Shown piece after piece: positions 1 through 6,400 of a stretch of DNA of 6,678 bases. The translations under genes were made by a program, and so were the position numbers. The stretch comes from Candidatus Omnitrophota bacterium (lineage in GTDB: Bacteria > Omnitrophota > Omnitrophia > Omnitrophales > Aquincolibacteriaceae), in assembly GCA_023247135.1 (NCBI GenBank), contig JAHFHB010000109.1, positions 1 through 6,678 of the forward strand. Reading direction: 5' to 3'. The first letter of the stretch is position 1. Every line of letters begins with the position of its first letter. The notes beneath the pieces were generated by a model that worked only from the letters and a program-made list of their open reading frames with translations, did not search any database and was not told the origin of the DNA.

Positions 1-560
1 TCGGGACGATTTTGGTTTACGGCATCGCCGAATCGATCACAGGCAACTGGTCCACGATTTATCTCACGCGCGTCAAATTATTCAGCCCGGCCACGGCGGC
101 ACGCTGCCTATCGATTTTTTGGGTGATGCTGACCGCGGGCAGAATCCTGTCTTCTTTTTTGACTTTGCGCATTGCCCCAAAATGGCTTTACCGCCTTTCA
201 CCGCTCTTGATGACAGGCGCCTTTTTTCATCTGCTTGGCATTCAGAAGGAATCCAGCGCAATTCCTGCTTACGCTTTGATTGGGGGAGCTTGCTCCTATT
301 TCTTTCCGCTTTCGATCGGGCTGGCGGTGACGTATTTCCGCAGCTTTAAAGAGGCGCTCTCCGGGTTGGGCGTGGCGGCCCTGATGGTGGGGGTTTCGCT
401 GGGGAGTTCGCTGACGGGGTTCTTGCAAGACCTGCGCTGGATGACGGTGACGGACACGGTGCGGCTGGCCGGCTTCGCCGCGGCCTTTCTTGTGCTTTGC
501 GCGTTTGGCGTCAGCCGCGCTGAAACTTCGGCGAAAGGAACTTCAACATGCAGCATTTAA
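1..560 (+). CDS. MFS transporter, C-terminal half (5' end outside window)
   Basis: The frame is open from the first full codon at position 3 to TAA at 558-560, so this is the tail of a gene that begins before the window; the TTG at 12 is not a convincing start. The translation is strongly hydrophobic, with about five or six membrane segments. Examples are LSIFWVMLTAGRILSSFL, WLYRLSPLLMTGAFFHLLGI, a segment around YALIGGACSYFFPLSIG, one around GVAALMVGVSLGSSLTGF, and LAGFAAAFLVLCAFGV. The opening YGIAESITGNWSTIYLT resembles TM7 of major facilitator proteins of the FucP/sugar-permease type, and the spacing fits TM7-TM12. It ends in a short polar tail. It would work in the inner membrane as a secondary transporter. 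The substrate cannot be read from this half; a sugar is an inference from the downstream HAD phosphatase and pyruvate kinase. The 3' end overlaps the next gene by 13 bp, indicating cotranscription. MFS assignment is fairly sure, subfamily is not. Confidence 0.78.
   Translation, partial: GTILVYGIAESITGNWSTIYLTRVKLFSPATAARCLSIFWVMLTAGRILSSFLTLRIAPKWLYRLSPLLMTGAFFHLLGIQKESSAIPAYALIGGACSYFFPLSIGLAVTYFRSFKEALSGLGVAALMVGVSLGSSLTGFLQDLRWMTVTDTVRLAGFAAAFLVLCAFGVSRAETSAKGTSTCSI
534..539 (+). promoter_or_regulatory. Ribosome binding site of the HAD phosphatase gene
   Basis: AAAGGA lies 8 nt before the ATG at 548, inside the end of the MFS gene. It supports the start at 548 over the internal ATGs at 560 and 578. 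Confidence 0.55.
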
Positions 561-1135
561 TGACGCGGCTTGCGGGCATGCGCACCAAGCTGGCTTCTGA
601 AAAGATTTTGCTTTTTCTCGATGGCGATGGCACGCTTGTGCCGTTTAGCGGGGCCGTTCACCGCTTGCTCGCAAAGCTGACGAGGCTTCACGGCGTTGAC
701 CTTGCTTTTGTCAGCGGACGTTCGCTGGCAGATTTGGAATCCGAAGTCAATTTGAAGCGCGTTTTTTATGCAGGGCATCATGGCTTAGAAGTGCGGGGGC
801 CTAACGGCGACAGGCTTTCTTCGCCCGGGAATGTTTTGCGGCGCGGGACGGCATTTTTAGCGCCGCAGGCTTGCGGCAAAGGAGCCGCTGTATGCCGGAT
901 TTTAACGGCGGTCAAAAGATTTCGCGGGCCGAACGTGCAGTGCTTTTATCTGGGCGAGGATCCAACCGCGGAAGAGGCCTTCTGTGAGCTGGGATCGAAT
1001 GCCGTGACGGTCAAGGTGAGTCAGACGGGTTCGGAAAAAACAGCGGCCCGTTACTTTTTAAGAAACGTGCACGATGTTTTTGCATTTCTCCAAAAATTAT
1101 ATCAATGCAGAGTTGAAAAGGATGACGCCCTATGA
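548..1135 (+). CDS. Short HAD phosphatase, trehalose-6-phosphate phosphatase (OtsB)-like, cap domain mostly missing
   Basis: This 195-residue protein shows HAD motifs in order. Motif I is FLDGDGTLVPF (Asp25 would be the nucleophile, Asp27 the acid/base). Motif II is FVSGRSLADL (Ser56). AGHHGLEVRG at 75-84 matches the GxHGLE block typical of OtsB. CGKGAAV supplies a motif III lysine (Lys111). Motif IV is YLGEDPTAEEAF at 134-145, where OtsB usually has GDDxTDExAF. OtsB proteins are commonly about 230-270 residues and carry a cap domain between HGLE and the lysine motif. Here only about 27 residues separate them, so the cap is almost absent. A cytoplasmic sugar-phosphate phosphatase is likely, but the substrate need not be trehalose-6-phosphate. 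No trehalose-phosphate synthase is visible in the window. The start overlaps the MFS gene by 13 bp, and the stop shares ATGA with the next gene. Family call is good; exact function is uncertain. Confidence 0.72.
   Translation: MQHLMTRLAGMRTKLASEKILLFLDGDGTLVPFSGAVHRLLAKLTRLHGVDLAFVSGRSLADLESEVNLKRVFYAGHHGLEVRGPNGDRLSSPGNVLRRGTAFLAPQACGKGAAVCRILTAVKRFRGPNVQCFYLGEDPTAEEAFCELGSNAVTVKVSQTGSEKTAARYFLRNVHDVFAFLQKLYQCRVEKDDAL
1118..1122 (+). promoter_or_regulatory. Ribosome binding site of the membrane-anchored protein gene
   Basis: AAGGA lies 9 nt before the ATG at 1132, within the end of the HAD gene. It supports translation from the overlapping ATGA rather than from a later start. Confidence 0.5.
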
Positions 1136-1782
1136 GTAAAACGTTGGTGGCCATGACGCTTATTTTTTGCGCGGGCGTGCTGGGAGCTTTTGCGCTTTTT
1201 TTGCAATACAACCGTTATCAGCTCACGGAGGCGGGTTCCGGTTCCGTGTATAAAATCGACCGCAAAACAGGGCGCACCTGGATTGTGGTGGCCAACCGCG
1301 AGGTGGACGTCTTGGCGGGCGGTGAGCGCGATGTTTCTGGCAAAACACCTTCGCTGGATCTCGGCAAGGCGGCCTACCGTGTGAATCAATTTGTGAAGTT
1401 TACGCTGGCTGAGAGGGTGAAAAAAACGGTGATTCCGGAACAGGGCGTGACCGTCGAGGCTTACACGGGCGCGCGCGTTGCGGGGCTCACGAGCGCGATT
1501 GAACTGATCGGCTGGGATGCCGAAGAAAAAAAACCGGGAGTTTGGCTCGTGACTTACCTTTACAACGAGGGCGCGGGGCCCAAGGGATTTTATTTCGAAG
1601 TGGAGGCCGCCGGAGGACAGGTTCGTTTCATTTCGCAGGGGAGCGATCTGGAAGGCCTTTATGGGTTAGACTGTAAAGAGACGTTGTGCATGCCGCGGAA
1701 ACAGGAATCCGGCGGCAAGCCGGCTGCCAAAGAACACGCGGCGGCTGAGAAAACGCCGGTGAAAAAACAGGCGAAAGCATGA
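1132..1782 (+). CDS. Single-pass membrane-anchored protein of unknown function
   Basis: I do not recognise this 216-residue protein. Residues 4-26 form one hydrophobic segment (around LIFCAGVLGAFALFLQY) with a short positive N-terminus. This fits an uncleaved signal anchor with the rest outside the cytoplasm. The following segment contains YKIDRKTGRTWIVVANREV at 40-58. A beta-rich middle part (about 85-172) includes GWDAEEKKPGVWLVTYLYNE and GFYFEVEAAGGQVRFISQG. Two cysteines (181 and 186) sit close together in LDCKETLCMPRK. The last 27 residues are a Lys/Ala/Glu-rich low-complexity tail. The start codon shares ATGA with the HAD stop, and its own stop shares ATGA with the pyruvate kinase start, so it is translationally tied to both. 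Intact reading frame and codon use like its neighbours support a real gene. No enzyme motif is visible. Confidence 0.7.
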   Translation: MSKTLVAMTLIFCAGVLGAFALFLQYNRYQLTEAGSGSVYKIDRKTGRTWIVVANREVDVLAGGERDVSGKTPSLDLGKAAYRVNQFVKFTLAERVKKTVIPEQGVTVEAYTGARVAGLTSAIELIGWDAEEKKPGVWLVTYLYNEGAGPKGFYFEVEAAGGQVRFISQGSDLEGLYGLDCKETLCMPRKQESGGKPAAKEHAAAEKTPVKKQAKA

Positions 1783-3212
1783 GAAAAACAAAAATTGTGG
1801 CGACAGTCGGACCCGCGTGTGAAGAGCCCGCCAAACTCGAAGCGCTGATTCTTTCGGGCGTGGACGTTCTGCGCATCAATGCCTCGCACACGACGCCGGA
1901 GAGTCTTGCAATGTGGATTCGCAAGGTGCGTAAAGCCGCCGCGCACGTTGAAAAAACGGTGGCCATCATGGTGGATTTGCAGGGGCCACGTCTGCGCACC
2001 GGCAAACTTCCGGAGGGCAAGCCCGTCGGTCTGCGCAGCGGCGAAAAAATCACGATTATGGCCGGAACAAACCTGGGAACGGGTGAGTTTTTATCGACGC
2101 CGTGCCGCGAATTTCCGCGGATGGTCAAGCGCGGCGACCGCGTGCTTTTGGATAATGGTTTGATGGAACTGCGTGTGCTTGAGGTGTCTGGAAAAAAAGT
2201 CGCTTGCCGCGTGGTGATGGGCGGGCTGCTGAGTGAAAATAAGGGGATTAATCTGCCGAATGCCCCGGTGACCTTGCCGGCGTTAACGGCCAAAGACCGC
2301 AGGGATCTCGCCGTGGCGGCGAAACTGGATGTGGACTACATCGCGCTTTCCTTTGTGCGCACGGAAAAAGACGTGGCGGTCTTGAAGGACTGGCTCAAAA
2401 AAAATAAGAAGGACATTCCGGTCATCGCCAAGATCGAAAAGCCGGGCGCTTTAGAGCGCATCGATGCGATTTTACAGCTTGCCGACGCGATCATGGTGGC
2501 GCGCGGGGATCTGGGCATCGAGCTTGGAGTTGAAAAAGTTCCTGCGATTCAAAAATCACTGATCGAAAAAGCCAATCAGCGCGGGGTGCCTGTGATCACT
2601 GCGACGCAGATGCTTGAAACCATGATCGAACGGGCCACGCCGACGCGCGCGGAAGTGTCTGACGTCGCCAATGCCGTATTTGACGGCACCGACGCCGTCA
2701 TGCTTTCAGGGGAAACGGCGGTCGGAGAATACGCGCTTAACGCGGTGGGCGTGATGGCCAACATTGTTGAGGAGGCCGAGAAAAGCCTGCCGTGCACGCT
2801 GGACACGCTGCATCTTCCCGGCCACGGAGCAGAGTATGAAGAGTTTGCGCTTTACTCCGTCACGCGCGCGGCCTGCCTGGCTCAGGAAGATTTGCATGCG
2901 CGCGGAGTCATGGTTTTTTCGCTCAGCGGTAAAACCGCGCGGCTGGTTTCAAAGTTTAAACCTTATGCGCCCGTCTTCGTGTTTTGCCAGGCTGAAAAAA
3001 TCAGCCGTCGTTTGAATCTTCTGCGCGGAGTTTTCCCACTCATCATGCGCTACGGCCGCAGCACGGACGCGATGCTCGAACTTTCAGAACAAGTCCTTTT
3101 GAAAAACCACCTGCTCAAAAAAGGCGACACGGTCGTGATGGTTTCCGGCCGCCAGGCTTTGCCGGGCTCACGCTACATGCTCACCATTCACCGCCTGGGC
3201 GAAAAGAATTAA
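1779..3212 (+). CDS. pyk: Pyruvate kinase
   Basis: This enzyme converts phosphoenolpyruvate and ADP to pyruvate and ATP in the cytoplasm, the last step of glycolysis. The 477 residues match the full family length and layout. They begin with RKTKIVATVGPA and LRINASH (Arg32, Asn34, Ser36), then VDLQGPRLRTG at 65-75. A B domain follows at about 75-170, then DYIALSFVRTEKDV. VIAKIEKPGALE carries the catalytic Lys218 and Mg ligand Glu220, and MVARGDLGIELG carries Asp244. ATQMLETMI (Thr276) and PTRAEVSDVANAVFDGTDA complete the barrel. The C-terminal allosteric-type domain (about 345-477) is present. The usual Glu of K+-dependent enzymes (rabbit Glu117) is replaced by Arg71 next to Leu67-Gln68, the pattern of K+-independent pyruvate kinases, which normally have Lys there. 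The ATG overlaps the preceding stop as ATGA and has only a weak purine-rich RBS, consistent with translational coupling. It is the last gene of the operon. Confidence 0.97.
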   Translation: MRKTKIVATVGPACEEPAKLEALILSGVDVLRINASHTTPESLAMWIRKVRKAAAHVEKTVAIMVDLQGPRLRTGKLPEGKPVGLRSGEKITIMAGTNLGTGEFLSTPCREFPRMVKRGDRVLLDNGLMELRVLEVSGKKVACRVVMGGLLSENKGINLPNAPVTLPALTAKDRRDLAVAAKLDVDYIALSFVRTEKDVAVLKDWLKKNKKDIPVIAKIEKPGALERIDAILQLADAIMVARGDLGIELGVEKVPAIQKSLIEKANQRGVPVITATQMLETMIERATPTRAEVSDVANAVFDGTDAVMLSGETAVGEYALNAVGVMANIVEEAEKSLPCTLDTLHLPGHGAEYEEFALYSVTRAACLAQEDLHARGVMVFSLSGKTARLVSKFKPYAPVFVFCQAEKISRRLNLLRGVFPLIMRYGRSTDAMLELSEQVLLKNHLLKKGDTVVMVSGRQALPGSRYMLTIHRLGEKN

Positions 3213-3248
3213 AAACACGCGGTACCGGTTCCAGGCGTGCCAGGTTCC
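3213..3248 (+). repeat. Half copy of the palindromic element (tandem partner)
   Basis: Immediately after the pyk stop, the 36 bases at 3213-3248 are repeated at 3249-3284 with a single difference at the last base. The unit is a short AAACACG lead plus the left arm of the palindrome (from GGTACCGGTTCCAGG to GCCAGGTTC). The right arm is missing. A local duplication of the left part of the neighbouring full copy is the simplest reading. Confidence 0.9.
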
Positions 3249-3255
3249 AAACACG

Positions 3256-3314
3256 CGGTACCGGTTCCAGGCGTGCCAGGTTCTACGAACCCGGCACGCC
3301 TGGAACCGGTACCG
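3256..3314. repeat. Palindromic element, intergenic full copy
   Basis: Two 28-bp arms (3256-3283 and 3287-3314) are reverse complements with one mismatch (position 3292) around a 3-nt loop, TAC. The ends are CGGTACCGG and CCGGTACCG. The core GGTACC...GGTACC (3257-3313) is 57 bp, one shorter than the three copies in the downstream gene, because the right arm reads CGCCTGG rather than CGCACTGG. In RNA it would form a very stable hairpin just past pyk. No T-run follows, so it is not a classical intrinsic terminator, though it could stabilise or process the operon transcript. Confidence 0.93.
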
Positions 3315-3366
3315 TTATGTGCTGCTTGGGATTGTTCACTGTTGCTAGAACGTCTTTTGCGCCCGT

Positions 3367-3395
3367 TTGACAATCCTTGGCTCATCCGCTAACTT
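3367..3395 (+). promoter_or_regulatory. Candidate sigma70-type promoter of the giant gene
   Basis: A perfect TTGACA (3367-3372) is followed after 17 bp by TAACTT (3390-3395), which matches TATAAT at three of six positions. This would place transcription start near 3402 and give a leader of about 40 nt before the ATG at 3440. It lies after the palindrome, in the only sizeable gap of the window. Confidence 0.45.
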
Positions 3396-3423
3396 TCCAC
3401 TGTCAATTCAAAAAAATCTTTCC

Positions 3424-3428
3424 GGAGG
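3424..3428 (+). promoter_or_regulatory. Ribosome binding site of the giant gene
   Basis: GGAGG lies 11 nt before the ATG at 3440. The reading frame is also open upstream to a TGA at 3368-3370, so this motif is what fixes the start at 3440. Confidence 0.65.
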
Positions 3429-3439
3429 CTTTTAAAATA

Positions 3440-6400
3440 ATGCGGCATTCCAGGCAAGGCCATTTCTCACCTTCTTTCTCCAGGCATTTAACAAAGTTAT
3501 CCGCACTCATTAGTTTGCCCTTCTTCGTGATCACCTCCTGCCTGGCCAGTCCGGCCAGCGCAAGTGTGGCGGCGGAGGCCTCGCTGCCGGATTCGGGATT
3601 TGCTTCGGCGCAGCTGCCTTCCGGGCTTGGCACGATAAAAACATGGCAGTCTTCCGGCAATCACAGCGGGCCGTTTGTTTTTCACATTCAGGACGCTCAT
3701 TCGAATCCATCCGCACAGGAAAGCATCCGCAAAATCCTGCATTGGTTGAAAGATCAAAGCTCCAAACACGGCGTGCCCTTTTCTGTTTTTGTGGAAGGTG
3801 CTTCCGGGAAATTGCATCCGGAATATCTGGATCTTGTTCCGGGCTACGGTGCCGCCGGGGATGCGGCCGTAAAAGATTTAGCGGGCAAAGGCGAGCTCTC
3901 GGGCGCGGATCTTTTTGCGTGGGACCTGTATTCGGTACCGGTTCCATTGCGTGCCGGGTTCGTAGAACCTGGCACGGCTGGAACCGGTACCGTGATTCGG
4001 GGCGCTGAAGACAGCGCGCTTTACCGTGACAATCTGAAAACTTACCGTGAACTGCTTTATGCGCGCGGAGAAATCGACGCACTGCTGGCGCCGGCCGCTG
4101 ATCGGCTTGAGCGCGAGTCTTCGCGGGTTTTTTCTCCGAAACTGCGCGAGTTTCTGAAAGAACGCCGCTTGCGTAAACAAGGGGATTACGGAACGGGATT
4201 TGAAGCGCCGCAGTGGGAGGCCTACCTGGCCTATCTTGCCCGTGAGGTGAAAGAAACCCTGAGCATCGATCTTGAAAACCGTTTTGAACAGCTGCGCTTT
4301 CCTCAAACTGTGCGTCTGCTTCTCCTGAAAAAAATTGCCGGAAGTTATGACGCGCCATCGGCCGAATCCGAAAAGAAATCGATCACAGCCCTCCTCAAGA
4401 AAACCGCTGTGACGAAAGAGTCCAAGGAATTATGCGCGCGCTTTGAAAGTTTTGCGGCGAGCCCTGAGCCCAGGCGTATGGCAGAGGACGTCTGGGCTCA
4501 CGCCGCAAAATATCACATGGATTTGAGCAAATTTAAAAATTTCTGGAAGTGGGCCGCGGAAATTATCTTACAGTCTGAAGTGCATGCCGAAACGCTCAGC
4601 GCGGAAATGGATCTGCTGGAAGGCTGGATGTTTAAAAAGCTGGCAGTCACGCCGGCTGAAAAAGATCTTCTGGCCATGACGGAATCTTACGGCCTGTTTG
4701 AAAAGCTGCTTCGCACGCAGCTCACCCATGCCGACTTTGCGAAAGTGACTGCGTCCGGCCGTTTGGCAGAGAAGTTGGCGGCGCAGGACTATCTCAAAAA
4801 AGTATTCCCCCATAAACTTTTTGACTACGAACGTTCGGCCCTGCATTTTTACGAAGGGGCTTTGAAGCGCGATCAAATTTTGGTGGAGCGCAGTACAGCG
4901 AATTCTGAAAAAGGTATTGTCGCGTTGATTACCGGGGGCTTTCATACCCACGGTCTGGAAAATACCTTGAGCGAAAAAGGGGCCGGCTATGCTGTCATTC
5001 AACCGAGTATTGCGCAGTCGGACAAGGGCGAGAACTATACCCGCGTGCTGAAAGAAGAAAATGCGAATCTTACGGCTTATTTTGAAAAACCATTTTTGAA
5101 TAAACAGGAAGCCATTTTTCTAAAAGCGTATCTTGAAACCGTTATGCCGGCGCTGGTACCGGTTCCAGCCGTGCCAGGTTCTGTGAACCCGGCACGCACT
5201 GGAACTGGTACCGTTGTTGCCGTTGTCGCGGCGGCGATCAACCGCCATCCGGTTTTAAACGGTCGCATTCACGCGGAACCAAGCTCGCAGGCAAAGGGCC
5301 CCAGCCTTACGCTGACTCCCGAAGGACACGGGCAGACTTCAAGTTTGCAGACTGTCAGTATGGTGGCGCCTGACGACCTTCTTCAGACGCCGGTCGCGTT
5401 TAGCGCGGGATACTATCCGGTACCGGTTCCAGCCGTGCCAGGTTCTACGAACCCGGCACGCACTGGAACCGGTACCGCCGTCGGTTTGGCGATGTCGGAA
5501 ATGCGCCGGACGTGGAAGTCCGGCACAACTCGGGACTCGGCGGTGCCTCGCTCCGAGATGAGGGCATTACCGGTCGAAATTGAAACGGCGCTGTTCACGA
5601 TCCAACAAAAGGGTTCGGCGGCGGCGGAGGTTTTACAGGCGGCCGAAGAGGTGCGGGCGTTTGCTCAGAAAATCTCTGAAAAGGTCCGCCCCTTGTATTT
5701 TCCTTTGGAAGCCGGCGTTGTTGGCGTGACCGATGCGACGGATGTTGTGGCGGGGCATGCCGCGAATCAGACCTCGAAAATTGAAGAAGCGGCTCTGCAA
5801 TCACTGTCACTGATCGGCCTTTTGGCGGAGATGTTGTCTGCAGAAAATATTCCGGCAGGTGCGCCGATGGAAAAAAGCAAACAGGCGCTTACCTATGCGT
5901 ATGACGGATTTGAAAATTCCGTGAAGTGGTATGAGATCGTCGTCCGCAAAGGCGGCACGGACAGCCTGAACGCCACAGTGTTGCCTGCTCTGCAGGGCTT
6001 TATTGAAAGCCTGAAAGACACAGATCGTTCCTTTCCCCAGCTGCGTAAGATCGAAGACAATCCCATTGGAACAAAGATGATTGACTTAAGAGACGCATTG
6101 CAAACAATTGTTACCGAAAAAGAAGTGACGGGCGAATCGGCCGCCCAAACAGCTCAAGGCCTGATCGCCCAACTGAATGCCTGGCTGAATCCTGCGCCGA
6201 TCGCAGGGCTCTTGCCGCCGCAGTATTCACCCGTGGTCCCAGCGTCGCCACTGGCTTTTCCAAGTCCAGTGAGCCATCCTCTTGGCTACCCATGGACTTT
6301 TCCAGGGCAGGGAAGCAATCAACCAGGTTCGCCCTTTCCATTCAACCCCAGCGGCAATCCCAATTGGCTGGCAGGGCTAGGAGGGCGCAGAGGTCAACCG

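Noticed and set aside
1628..2293. Minus-strand open frame (221 codons) opposite the unknown membrane protein and pyk
   Set aside because: It lies across two + strand genes, one of them unmistakable pyruvate kinase; the product is Ser/Arg/Thr-rich shadow sequence.
3256..3314. Intrinsic terminator for the pyk operon
   Set aside because: The hairpin is strong but no run of T follows on either strand, and the same palindrome occurs three times within an actively open coding frame, so termination cannot be its general function.
3933..3992. Target-site duplications flanking the palindromic copies
   Set aside because: I compared the bases next to all four full copies and saw no consistent direct repeat; only the GGTACC ends, which belong to the element, are shared.
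3643..4008. Plus-strand open frame of 121 codons in another frame
   Set aside because: It is nested in the giant reading frame, has no RBS, and has Arg/Cys/Ser-rich shadow composition.
3531..4358. Long minus-strand open frame (275 codons) opposite the giant gene
   Set aside because: It is antisense to a much longer + strand frame with signal peptide, RBS and protein-like composition. Its product is Arg/Pro/Gln-rich without motifs, and it includes the palindrome read in another frame.
3213..5477. CRISPR array
   Set aside because: Repeat copies are irregularly spaced (about 680, 1220 and 264 bp between full copies), palindromic, in both orientations and mostly within a coding sequence, and there are no regular spacers.
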